A stretch of DNA of 57,186 bases. Origin: Spongiactinospora sp. TRM90649 (GTDB taxonomy: Bacteria > Actinomycetota > Actinomycetes > Streptosporangiales > Streptosporangiaceae). The notes beneath the pieces were generated by a model. It worked only from the letters and a program-made list of their open reading frames with translations, ran no database searches and was not told where the DNA came from. Each line of letters opens with the position of its first letter. The first letter of the stretch is position 1. The stretch lies in assembly GCF_029382225.1 (NCBI RefSeq), contig NZ_JARLTC010000023.1, positions 1-57,186 on the forward strand, given 5' to 3'. Below, in pieces: positions 50,122 through 57,186 of this stretch. Made by a program: the position numbers and the translations under genes.

Positions 50122-50727
50122 ATGCTGGCGACCCTGACCGGCCTCGGACTGTCCACCGCGGCCGGGCTCAACGCCTACATCCCGCTGCTGGCGGTCGGGC
50201 TCGCCGCCCGCCTGACCGACGCGGTGCGGCTGCCCGCCGGGTACGAGTGGCTGGCCGACGGCCGGGTGCTCGCGGTGCTGGCCGTGCTGCTGCTCGCCGA
50301 GCTGGTGCTGGACAAGGTCCCCGTGGTGGACCACGTGAACGACATGATCCAGACCGCGGTACGGCCCGCGGCGGGCGGCGTGGTGTTCGCCGCGACCTCC
50401 GCCGCCGCCGAGGTGGACGGCTCGGCCTGGATGGCCGCGAACCCGTGGGCGGGCTGGCTGCTCGGCATCGCGCTGGCCCTGGTCGTGCACCTGATGAAGG
50501 CGACCGCGCGGCCGGTCGTGAACGCCACGACGGCGGGCGTCGGCGCCCCGGTGATCAGCACCGTGGAGGACGCGGGCTCGGTCGGCATCAGCCTGGTCGC
50601 GATCTTCCTGCCGGTGCTGGTGCTCCTGGTGCTGGCCGCCCTGGGCGTGTTCGCGTGGCTGGTGTTCAGAACGGTCCGCCGCCGCACTACCAGGGACGGC
50701 GTCCCACGGTCTGCGGGCGGCCACTGA
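50122..50727 (+). CDS. DUF4126 membrane protein
   Basis: A 201-residue integral membrane protein with about five helices. It has the DUF4126 pattern: GLGLSTAAGLNAYIPLLAVGL at the start, ELVLDKVPVVDHVNDMIQT, and ARPVVNATTAGVGAPVISTVED. Starts at ATG 50122 with GGAGGAC upstream. Function unknown. A gap of 72 bases separates it from the nitronate monooxygenase gene, so co-transcription is possible. Confidence 0.88.
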   Translation: MLATLTGLGLSTAAGLNAYIPLLAVGLAARLTDAVRLPAGYEWLADGRVLAVLAVLLLAELVLDKVPVVDHVNDMIQTAVRPAAGGVVFAATSAAAEVDGSAWMAANPWAGWLLGIALALVVHLMKATARPVVNATTAGVGAPVISTVEDAGSVGISLVAIFLPVLVLLVLAALGVFAWLVFRTVRRRTTRDGVPRSAGGH

Positions 50728-50806
50728 TCCCGGGCGCGATCCTGTGCGTGATCTCAGGCGGGATCGATTCGTCCACACCCGCACCCTGTCAGGGTGGATA
50801 TGCTCA

Positions 50807-51478
50807 ATGGCAGCTGGATATTCGGGGCTGCCCGGCCCCCCGGCGAAGGGGGTGTCTGCGATCAGCACGATCATCACGATCCTTCTGGTGGTCTTCCTGC
50901 TCTTCCTGATCGTCGGTGGAGTGGGGCTGTACTTCGCGGTCAAGCTCGGCAAGGCCGCCACCAAGAAGGCCAGGGCGGCCAGTACCCGCCTCGCCGCGCA
51001 CGTCGGGGCGATGGGCACCGGAGAGGCGGCCGACGCCGAACGGCTGCGGGTCGATCTGCGCCGTGAGGTGTCGCTCACCCGCCAGGCCCTCGACCACGCC
51101 GCCCGCCAGGGCTGGAGCCTGGGCGACCTGCCGGTCCTGGTCCGCGAGGTCGGCGAGCACGCCGAGGTCCTCGACACCCAGCTCGGCCTGTACGCCCAGC
51201 AGCGCCGCTCCACCGGCTACATCGACCACGTCACCCTCGACCGGCTGCGTGAGCAGCACGTCAAGCTGTCCACCACCTGCGCCCGCATCCGCGCCGACCT
51301 GATGGACAACCAGGTCAACCATGCCTCGAGCGCCATCAACGACGTGCACGACCGCGCCGAGCTGGAGCTTGAGGCCCGCCGGAGCACGAGCGTCCGCGAT
51401 CCCCTCGACGAGATCGACGAGCTGTACCGCCGCTCCCTGCAGCACCCCGCGCGTCCCCCGGAGGACGGTCGCCCCTGA
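50807..51478 (+). CDS. Single-pass membrane protein with long helical domain
   Basis: About 223 residues. One transmembrane helix (about 17-40, IITILLVVFLLFLIVGGVGLYF) is followed by a hydrophilic Ala, Arg, Glu and Leu-rich domain likely to be coiled coil. ATG 50807 is preceded by AGGGTGG at 8 bases; a GTG at 50852, directly before the helix, is an alternative. No known family. It stands between the DUF4126 gene and the ECF sigma factor. Confidence 0.7.
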   Translation: MAAGYSGLPGPPAKGVSAISTIITILLVVFLLFLIVGGVGLYFAVKLGKAATKKARAASTRLAAHVGAMGTGEAADAERLRVDLRREVSLTRQALDHAARQGWSLGDLPVLVREVGEHAEVLDTQLGLYAQQRRSTGYIDHVTLDRLREQHVKLSTTCARIRADLMDNQVNHASSAINDVHDRAELELEARRSTSVRDPLDEIDELYRRSLQHPARPPEDGRP

Positions 51479-51575
51479 CGCCTGATCGCCACCCGCGCCG
51501 GAGCGGGCGATCATCCCTGGCGGAAACGGCCGGTGACGGCGAGCAGCACCGGCCCCCCGCGCGCGTCTCTGTGAC

Positions 51576-52103
51576 ATGGAAGTCCAACTGCTCTCCGCGG
51601 GAGGGCCGGCGATCGGACAGGAAACCGACGTCACGGCGCTCTATGCCGCGCATCGGCTCGGACTCGTCCGACTAGCGTTGATCATGGTCGGCGACCTCGG
51701 CACGGCCGAGGACGTCGTGCAGGAGGCTTTCGCGCGCACGCACGCGGCGCGGGGACGGCTGCGCGACCCCGGCAAGGCGCTCGCCTACATCCGGTCGGCC
51801 GTGCTCAACCGCTCCCGGTCGGTGCTGCGGCGGCGGGCGACGGCAGCGCGTCGCGGCGTGCCGTACGAACCGCCCATCTGGTCGGCCGAGAGCGCGGTGC
51901 TGCTGCGCGAGGAGCGCCGTGCCGTACTGACCGCGCTGGGCCGCCTGCCGCACCGTCAGCGCGAAGCGCTCACGCTGCGCTACTACCTCGACCTCTCCGA
52001 CTTGGAGATCGCCCGGACCATGGGGATCCGCGCGAGCACCGCCCGGTCCACCATCGCCCGCGGCCTGGCCGCGCTCGGCCAGGAACTCAAGGAGACCCGA
52101 TGA
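51576..52103 (+). CDS. ECF RNA polymerase sigma factor (SigE-like subfamily)
   Basis: A 175-residue sigma factor. Region 2 (about 20-85) includes LYAAHRLGLVRLALIMVGD and AEDVVQEAFARTHAA. Region 4 (about 115-170) has LPHRQREALTLRYYLDLSDLEIA and ASTARSTIARGLAAL as the recognition helix. It should direct transcription of a small regulon under control of the membrane protein encoded next, which overlaps its stop by ATGA. Confidence 0.93.
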   Translation: MEVQLLSAGGPAIGQETDVTALYAAHRLGLVRLALIMVGDLGTAEDVVQEAFARTHAARGRLRDPGKALAYIRSAVLNRSRSVLRRRATAARRGVPYEPPIWSAESAVLLREERRAVLTALGRLPHRQREALTLRYYLDLSDLEIARTMGIRASTARSTIARGLAALGQELKETR

Positions 52104-52735
52104 ACATCGAGCAACGACTGCGCGCGGCCCTCGGGGAGGCGGGCGCGACCGTCACCGCCGAGGATCTGCGCCCCGCCGCCCCACCCGGCCGCCCGGCCGC
52201 CCGCCGGGTGAGTCCCCTGCTGCTGGCGGCCGCGGCGGCCGTACTGCTGGCGGGCGTCGCGGGGGTGACCATGCTGCGCGACATCCCCGAGCCGCGGCCG
52301 GTCGTCCTGGCGGGGATGCTCATGGGCACGGCCTCCTACGCTCCGGGCGGCGCCGAGGTCCGCGTCTTCGTGTGTGAGAACGAGTCGCCGTATCGTTCGT
52401 GCGACGGGGAGGGAGCCACCCCCGAGGAGGTGGAGGCCCTGGAGGCGGCTCTGCGGGCCCTCCCGCAGGTACGTGAGGTCGCGTACCAGAGCAAGGAGGA
52501 GGCCTACGCGCAGTTCCGCGCGGTGTACTCGGGCGAGCCGGACTTGGCCGACGCCGTGCGGGTCTCCGACATGCCGCGCTCCTTCAACGTCTGGATGCGG
52601 CCCGGCGTCGACTGGGGCACCGCGATGCGGTCGGCCATGTCGGCCCCTGGAGTCGCGGTCGTCTCCGACCTGGTCTGCCTGGATGAGACCCCGCCTCCCC
52701 AGAAGTCGGCCGAATGCCTGCTCGGCGACCGGTGA
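52100..52735 (+). CDS. Putative anti-sigma membrane protein with FtsX-like extracellular domain
   Basis: 211 residues from ATG 52100, coupled to the sigma factor (ATGA) with AAGGAGA upstream. A cytoplasmic N-terminus (1-36, MNIEQRLRAALGEAG) could bind the sigma factor; one transmembrane helix lies at about 37-58. The outer part (about 75-195) resembles the FtsX extracellular domain. It has EVRVFVCENES, ATPEEVEALEAALRALPQVREVAYQSKEEAYAQF (in overlapping pieces) and VSDMPRSFNVWMRPG, plus Cys pairs. FtsX uses this domain to activate cell-wall hydrolases, so here it may sense a hydrolase or wall state. The sigma-binding role is inferred from context. Confidence 0.75.
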   Translation: MNIEQRLRAALGEAGATVTAEDLRPAAPPGRPAARRVSPLLLAAAAAVLLAGVAGVTMLRDIPEPRPVVLAGMLMGTASYAPGGAEVRVFVCENESPYRSCDGEGATPEEVEALEAALRALPQVREVAYQSKEEAYAQFRAVYSGEPDLADAVRVSDMPRSFNVWMRPGVDWGTAMRSAMSAPGVAVVSDLVCLDETPPPQKSAECLLGDR

Positions 52736-52748
52736 CCGCTCCGCCCGT

Positions 52749-54209
52749 TCACGCTCGCGGGCTCTCACCTGCGGGCTGCGGGGCCCCCTCCGTGACCCGT
52801 GCGGGGGACGTGCGCAGGACGATCACGCCGACCGCGAACGCCGCCACCAGCAGGCCGGCCGCGATGCCGAACGCCAGCCGGTAGCCGCCGGTCAGCGCCT
52901 CGGGCCTGCTCGCGCCCTCCGCGAGCAGGCCGGCGGTGCGCGAGGCCGCCATGGTGGACAGGACCGCGACGCCGATGGCCATGCCGACCTGCTGGGTGGT
53001 GTTGAAGAGACCGGAGGCCAGCCCCGCGTCCCCCTCCCGCGCGCCGGACATGCCGAGCGTGGCCAGCGCCGGGAGCACCAGGCCGCCGCCCGAGATCAGC
53101 AGCATCACGGGGAGCAGGTGGGCGGCGTAGTCGGCCTGCACCGGGATCCGGGTGAGCAGCGTCATCGCGCCGATGAGGAGCGCCAGCCCGGCCAGCAGGA
53201 CGGCCCGAGCGCCGAACCGCGCGCTGAGCCGGGCGGAGACGAACAGCGAGATCGAGCCGATGCCGACGGCCGCCGGGAGCATCGCCAGGCCGGTCTGGAG
53301 TGCGCCGTAGCCGAGGACCTGCTGCATGTAGAGGGCGACGAGCACCTGGAAGGCGAACATCCCGGACAGCGCCAGCATCTGGGCCAGGTTGGCCCCGGCG
53401 ACGTTGCGGGACCGCAGCACGCGCGGCGGCATGAGCGGGGCGGCGGCGGTTGCCTGCCGTACGGCGAAGGCGGCCAGCAACACCACCGAGACCGCGCCCA
53501 GGCCGAGGGTGTGAACGGACGCCCAGCCGTACCGCTCGACGCCGACCACGGTGTAGATGCCGAGCATCAGGCCGGAGGTGACCAGCAGCGCGCCGGCGAC
53601 GTCGGCGCCCGCCCTCCACCCGGCTCCCCGGTCGGCGGGCAGCACGCGGAACGCCAGTGCGATGACGACGAGGCCGATCGGCACGTTGACGAAGAAGATC
53701 CACGGCCAGCTCAGGCCGTCGGTGAGAACACCGCCGAGCACCTGGCCGATGGACGCGCCCGCCGCGCCGGTGAAGCTGAAGATCGCGATGGCCTTGCCGC
53801 GCTCGCGGGGTTCGGCGAACAGCGTGACCAGGATCCCCAGGACCACGGCGGAGGCCATCGCGCTGCCGACCCCCTGGAGGAAGCGGGCGGCGATGAGCAT
53901 GCCCGGGCCGGTGGCCGCGCCCGCCAGCAGCGAGGCGGCCGTGAAGACCGCGTTCCCGGCCAGGAACATGGTCCGGCGTCCGGCCAGGTCGCCGAGCCGT
54001 CCGGCGAGGAGCAGCAGGCCGCCGAAGGGGATCAGGTAGGCGTTGACCATCCAGCTCAGCTCGGCGGGCGCGAAGCCCAGGTCACTCTGGATGACGGGCA
54101 GCGCGACGGTCACGATGCTGCCGTCCAGGATGGTCATCAACCCGGTGGCGGACAGGACGCCGAGCGCGGCCCAGCGTGAGTTCAGCGAAGACGAAGACGA
54201 AGACGGCAT
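52749..54209 (-). CDS. MFS drug efflux transporter (DHA2, 14 helices)
   Basis: A 486-residue EmrB/QacA-type transporter with about 14 transmembrane helices. It has the segment LDGSIVTVALPVIQSDLG near the start, motif A GRLGDLAGRRTMFL, and WIFFVNVPIG, typical of DHA2 proteins. Starts at ATG 54209 with GGGAGAG upstream. A MarR gene lies just upstream on the same strand, and matched palindromes precede both, so the pump is probably derepressed by an unknown drug. The 3' end converges with the FtsX-like gene. Confidence 0.92.
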   Translation of the reverse strand: MPSSSSSSLNSRWAALGVLSATGLMTILDGSIVTVALPVIQSDLGFAPAELSWMVNAYLIPFGGLLLLAGRLGDLAGRRTMFLAGNAVFTAASLLAGAATGPGMLIAARFLQGVGSAMASAVVLGILVTLFAEPRERGKAIAIFSFTGAAGASIGQVLGGVLTDGLSWPWIFFVNVPIGLVVIALAFRVLPADRGAGWRAGADVAGALLVTSGLMLGIYTVVGVERYGWASVHTLGLGAVSVVLLAAFAVRQATAAAPLMPPRVLRSRNVAGANLAQMLALSGMFAFQVLVALYMQQVLGYGALQTGLAMLPAAVGIGSISLFVSARLSARFGARAVLLAGLALLIGAMTLLTRIPVQADYAAHLLPVMLLISGGGLVLPALATLGMSGAREGDAGLASGLFNTTQQVGMAIGVAVLSTMAASRTAGLLAEGASRPEALTGGYRLAFGIAAGLLVAAFAVGVIVLRTSPARVTEGAPQPAGESPRA

Positions 54210-54261
54210 GGTCTCTCCCGTTCGAGGTTCAACAGGAGAGACCGTAGCAGATAGTTCCGTT

Positions 54262-54274
54262 GCAGACGATCTGC
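54262..54274. promoter_or_regulatory. MarR operator candidate before the efflux gene
   Basis: GCAGA-CGA-TCTGC is an inverted repeat with 5-base arms, 53 bases upstream of the MFS start. It matches the palindrome before the MarR gene in eleven of thirteen bases. A further GATCTGC half site follows at 54279-54285. Confidence 0.65.
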
Positions 54275-54292
54275 ATTCGATCTGCATTCGTC

Positions 54293-54781
54293 CTAGCGGG
54301 CGCGCTCCCGTGCCCGGCGCACCTGCTGGGGGCCCTCGGCGGGGGTCGCGAGATGGCCGCCGACCAGGCGGTTCAGCGCGCGGACCAGGACCTCGCGCTC
54401 GTCGTCGGGCAGGGAGGTCAGGGCGGCGCGGTGCACGCCGTCCACGATCTCCTGGCTGCGCCGGGCGACGGCCGCGCCCGTCTCGGTGACCGCGATGATC
54501 CGTGCCCGCCGGTCGGTGCCCGACGGGCGCCGCTCCGCGTAACCGGCCTTCTCCAGCGCGTCCACGGTCACCACCATCGTGGTCTTGTCCATGTCGCCGA
54601 TCTCGGCGAGCTGGATCTGGGTGCGCTCCTCCTCCAGGGCGTGGACCAGCACGCAGTGCATGCGCGGGGTCAGGCCGATCTCCGCCAGCGCGGCGGTCAT
54701 CTGGGAACGCAGCACGAGACCGGTGTGGTCGAGCAGGAAGGAAAGGTCGGTCTCGGTGCGGGCGGGCGACATCGCGGTCAT
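54293..54781 (-). CDS. MarR-family repressor of the adjacent efflux gene
   Basis: A 162-residue winged-helix protein. It has the dimerisation helix start, an HTH with LAEIGDMDKTTMVVTVDALEKAG, a wing SGTDRRARIIAVTE, and a C-terminal helix. It lies upstream of the MFS gene on the same strand. Palindromes GCAGAT-T-ATCTGC and GCAGA-CGA-TCTGC occur before each of the two genes, so autoregulation plus pump control is likely. ATG 54781 is taken; ATG 54772 is an alternative. Confidence 0.92.
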   Translation of the reverse strand: MTAMSPARTETDLSFLLDHTGLVLRSQMTAALAEIGLTPRMHCVLVHALEEERTQIQLAEIGDMDKTTMVVTVDALEKAGYAERRPSGTDRRARIIAVTETGAAVARRSQEIVDGVHRAALTSLPDDEREVLVRALNRLVGGHLATPAEGPQQVRRARERAR

Positions 54782-54810
54782 GCCACCAGTCTACGTAAGC
54801 CGGTTTCGCG

Positions 54811-54823
54811 GCAGATTATCTGC
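54811..54823. promoter_or_regulatory. MarR autoregulatory operator candidate
   Basis: GCAGAT-T-ATCTGC is a perfect 13-base palindrome 30 bases upstream of the MarR start. Its near twin lies before the MFS gene. Confidence 0.7.
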
Positions 54824-54843
54824 GAACGGATCAAATGCGCGGG

Positions 54844-55485
54844 TCAGGCGCGGCGCACGGCCCGCAGGACCGCGTCGTGCATGGTGATCTCACGCCGGTC
54901 GTGGCCGATGACGGTGCGGGTCCGCGCCTCGGCGGTGACGACGTCCCACCGGGCCGGGTCCAGGACGGCGGCGATCTCATCGGCCGTCACGTGCACCTCG
55001 GGCTCGTCGTGCGGCTGGTGGTCGTCATGCGACTGGTGCCCGTCGTGGGGCTGGTGGTCGACTATGAGCAGGGTGCCGCCCGGCGCGACCGCCCCCGCGA
55101 GGCGGCCGAACAGGTCGTAGCGCCCGCTCTGCGGGTGCACGTAGTGGGCCGACACCAGGTCGAAGCGGCCCTCAGGGAGCGTCCAGCCGGTCAGGTCCGC
55201 GCGTATCCACTCGATCCGGTCCGCGACGGCCGGGCCGAGGGCCTCGGCGCGCTCGCGGGCGTGCTCCAGCGCCGGGGCGGCGATGTCCACCGCCGTCACC
55301 CGCCAGCCGCGCGAGGCGAGCCAGATCGCGTCGGCCCCCCGCCCGCAGCCCGCGTCCAGCGCCTCGCCGGGCGCGAGGTCCCCGGCCTCCGCCGGCAGTT
55401 GCCGGTTGGGCTCGGCGCCGTGCGACCCGGCGTGGTCGCGGTAGCGGTCCTCCCAATAGGCCCTGCCGAACTTCGTGGACTCCAT
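54844..55485 (-). CDS. SAM-dependent methyltransferase with His-rich insert
   Basis: A 213-residue class I methyltransferase. Motif I is ALDAGCGRGADAIWLASRGW (about 45-64), with VTAVDIAAPALEHA next, and FDLVSAHYVHP as motif II. In the C-terminal third there is a repeat-like histidine-rich run (about 147-169, copies of DHQPHDG and HQSHD) unusual for this fold, which could bind metal. ATG 55485 has GGGAGGGG upstream. Target substrate unknown. It follows the flavoprotein gene by 32 bases on the same strand and is probably in its operon. Confidence 0.85.
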   Translation of the reverse strand: MESTKFGRAYWEDRYRDHAGSHGAEPNRQLPAEAGDLAPGEALDAGCGRGADAIWLASRGWRVTAVDIAAPALEHARERAEALGPAVADRIEWIRADLTGWTLPEGRFDLVSAHYVHPQSGRYDLFGRLAGAVAPGGTLLIVDHQPHDGHQSHDDHQPHDEPEVHVTADEIAAVLDPARWDVVTAEARTRTVIGHDRREITMHDAVLRAVRRA

Positions 55486-55517
55486 GCGCCCCTCCCTCTC
55501 TCGCTGATCGTGGCCGC

Positions 55518-56504
55518 TCATCCGCGCACCGGCACACGCTCGGCCTCTTCCGGCGACCGGGCCCGCCACGCGGCGACCGCCTGGGCGGTCTCCTCGGCGA
55601 CCAGGTCGGCGTTGATCTGCGCCGCGGCGAAGGCGCCCGCCGAGGCGGAGGCCCCGACCTGCGCCGACGGGTCGGTGATGTTCCCTGCGGCCCAGACCCC
55701 CGGCACTCCGGTACGGCCCGTCGCGTCCACGGGGATGTACTCCCCCGCGCCGCCCGGGTGCTCGGCCGGTCGCAGCCCGATGTCCGCGAGGAATCCGGCC
55801 CGCGCCACCAGGCGCGGAGCCGCCACCAGGACTCGGCGGGCGACCACGGCGCCGTCGACCAGCCGTACGCCGGTCAGGCGGTCGTCCTCGACCTCCAGGG
55901 ACGCCACCTCGCCCTCGACCACCCGGACGCCTCGGGCGGCCAGCCGTTCCGCGTCCTCCGGGCTCGGCGGCGCGGTGTGGGCGAAGAACGTGACGTCGGC
56001 GCTCCACTGGCGGAACAGCAGCGCCTGGTGCATCGAGAACGGGCCGGACGACAGCACGCCGATGGCCTGGTCGCGCACCTCCCAGCCATGGCAGTACGGG
56101 CAGTGCAGCACGTCCCGGCCCCAGCGGGCGCGCAGTCCCGGGATCTCCGGGAGATCGTCGGTGACGCCGGTGGCCACCAGCAGCCGCCGGGCGCGCAGCA
56201 CCCGGTCTCCGGTCGTCACCGTGAAGCCGGTCTCGTCGCGGGTCACGGAGTCGACCTCGCCGCGCACGATGTGCCCGCCGTAGCCGCGGACCTCCGCGCG
56301 GCCGCGCTCCAGCAGCTCCGCCGGCGGCAGGCCGTCGTGGCCCAGCATGCCGTGCATGTTCTCGGCGGGGGCGTTGCGCGGCGCGCCCGCGTCGATCACC
56401 GCCACCGACCGCCGTGCCCTGGCCAGCATCAGCGCGCCGTTCAGTCCCGCCGCGCCGCCACCGGCCACCACCACGTCGTAGCTCTCCGTGGGTCGTTCGG
56501 TCAT
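55518..56504 (-). CDS. NAD(P)/FAD oxidoreductase, thioredoxin-reductase-like
   Basis: A 328-residue flavoprotein. The FAD motif is YDVVVAGGGAAGLNGALMLARA. A redox-type motif CPYCHGWE lies at about 141-148 (as CxxC in thioredoxin reductases). The second FAD motif is GVWAAGNITDPSAQVGASASAG. This family acts as thioredoxin reductase or disulphide oxidase in natural product and stress pathways. ATG 56504 has GGAGGTGG upstream. Divergent from the XRE-cupin regulator. Confidence 0.9.
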   Translation of the reverse strand: MTERPTESYDVVVAGGGAAGLNGALMLARARRSVAVIDAGAPRNAPAENMHGMLGHDGLPPAELLERGRAEVRGYGGHIVRGEVDSVTRDETGFTVTTGDRVLRARRLLVATGVTDDLPEIPGLRARWGRDVLHCPYCHGWEVRDQAIGVLSSGPFSMHQALLFRQWSADVTFFAHTAPPSPEDAERLAARGVRVVEGEVASLEVEDDRLTGVRLVDGAVVARRVLVAAPRLVARAGFLADIGLRPAEHPGGAGEYIPVDATGRTGVPGVWAAGNITDPSAQVGASASAGAFAAAQINADLVAEETAQAVAAWRARSPEEAERVPVRG

Positions 56505-56559
56505 CTCGACCACCTCCGCGGACAGCATGCGAGTCAATGGGGTGAATCCGCAACTTTCA

Positions 56560-56574
56560 TTGCCGATATGGCAA
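56560..56574. promoter_or_regulatory. Operator candidate between flavoprotein and XRE-cupin genes
   Basis: TTGCC-GATAT-GGCAA is a perfect inverted repeat with 5-base arms and a 5-base centre. It lies 10 bases upstream of the XRE-cupin ATG and about 56 bases upstream of the divergent flavoprotein start. It could bind the adjacent XRE protein and control both genes. Confidence 0.6.
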
Positions 56575-56583
56575 AATGGCGGC

Positions 56584-57171
56584 ATGAGTGGTGATCTCGA
56601 CAAGGCACTCGACGCGGTGGGGCCGCGGCTGCGCGCGCTGCGGCGGCAGCGGGAGACCACGCTGGCCGACCTGGCCGCCGCGACCGGGATCTCGGTGAGC
56701 ACGCTGTCGCGGCTGGAGTCCGGCTCGCGCAGGCCGTCCCTGGAGCTGCTGCTGCCGCTGGCCAGGGCGCACGGCGTCACGCTCGACGAGCTGGTGGACG
56801 CGCCTCCGACCGGCGACCCGCGCATCCACCTGCGCCCGGTCACCCGCAACGGCATGACGATGCTGCCACTGACCCGCCGGGCGGGCGGCATCCAGGCGTA
56901 CAAGCTGGTCATTCCGGCGGGCAGCGCCAGGAAGGAGCCCGAGCCGAAGACGCACGAGGGCTACGAGTGGATGTACGTCATGAACGGACGCCTGCGGGTG
57001 GTCCTCGGCGAACACGACCTGGTCCTCGTGCCCGGCGAGGCCGCCGAGTTCGACACCCGCACGCCGCACTGGTTCGGCGCGGCCGACGACGAGGCGGTGG
57101 AGTTCCTGAGCCTGTTCGGCACTCAGGGCGAGCGCGCCCACCTCCGCGCCCGCCCCAAGGCCTCCGGGTAG
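56584..57171 (+). CDS. XRE-family regulator with C-terminal cupin
   Basis: A 195-residue regulator. A helix-turn-helix lies at about 10-65 (LRALRRQRETTLADLAAATG and ISVSTLSRLESGSRRPSL). A cupin fold follows from about 110, with THEGYEWMYVMNGRLRVVLGE and a late FDTRTPHWFGA that provide possible metal ligands. Such proteins repress catabolic or stress genes and sense a small ligand with the cupin. No ribosome binding site precedes ATG 56584. It is divergent from the flavoprotein-methyltransferase operon, the natural target. Confidence 0.88.
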   Translation: MSGDLDKALDAVGPRLRALRRQRETTLADLAAATGISVSTLSRLESGSRRPSLELLLPLARAHGVTLDELVDAPPTGDPRIHLRPVTRNGMTMLPLTRRAGGIQAYKLVIPAGSARKEPEPKTHEGYEWMYVMNGRLRVVLGEHDLVLVPGEAAEFDTRTPHWFGAADDEAVEFLSLFGTQGERAHLRARPKASG

Positions 57172-57186
57172 GCGACCGGGGCCCGT

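Overview
The window is a 57.2 kb piece of a very GC-rich actinomycete chromosome. The evidence is frequent GTG starts, GTGA/ATGA stop-start overlaps, a complete mce lipid-import operon, an LprG-P55 pair, and the syntenic block pyrG, Nudix, xerD, parA, scpA, scpB, rluB, aroH, tyrA, cmk, der. Gene content and small secreted proteins would fit Streptosporangiales (Nonomuraea or Streptosporangium type), but that placement is inference. No rRNA, tRNA or CRISPR was seen.

Layout. 1-114 is C-rich low-complexity sequence, probably a contig-edge artefact. 115-9000 holds a five-gene peptide/nickel-type ABC importer with a readable promoter and operator, flanked by two secreted protease-like proteins that each lack a key catalytic residue (Ser to Asp in a chymotrypsin-fold protein; first zinc His to Arg in an M4 protein). 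9000-12450 has a membrane protein with disordered flanks, a CBS-pair protein and an Xaa-Pro aminopeptidase. 12450-16650 is an accessory islet with small secreted proteins, a tyrosine-recombinase remnant, a frameshifted gene and a repeat-rich membrane protein. 16800-25520 is the mce operon: two YrbE permeases, six MCE proteins (the fourth and fifth both with lipoboxes) and one Mce-associated protein, without its ATPase. 25565-33051 carries an Sfp-type phosphopantetheinyl transferase, a MarR regulator, LprG-P55, a membrane-anchored multicopper oxidase, an orphan SUKH-3 immunity-like protein and a lipoprotein.

33167-48026 (minus strand) is the conserved chromosome-segregation, aromatic amino acid and nucleotide block. 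It appears interrupted twice. A carotenoid oxygenase plus winged-helix regulator, each preceded by a perfect inverted repeat, sits between tyrA and cmk. A TIR-macro fusion protein sits between pyrG and an ADP-ribose-type Nudix hydrolase. The TIR-macro-Nudix neighbourhood is the best candidate for an undescribed NAD/ADP-ribose signalling or defence module. A strong terminator separates it from pyrG. xerD next to it has no ATG, GTG or TTG at its expected start and probably begins at CTG.

48174-57171 contains an acyltransferase, a nitronate monooxygenase-like enzyme, a DUF4126 protein, a TM/coiled-coil protein, an ECF sigma factor with a membrane partner whose outer domain resembles the FtsX extracellular domain, a MarR-MFS efflux pair sharing matched operators, a His-rich methyltransferase, a thioredoxin-reductase-like flavoprotein and an XRE-cupin regulator with its own operator.
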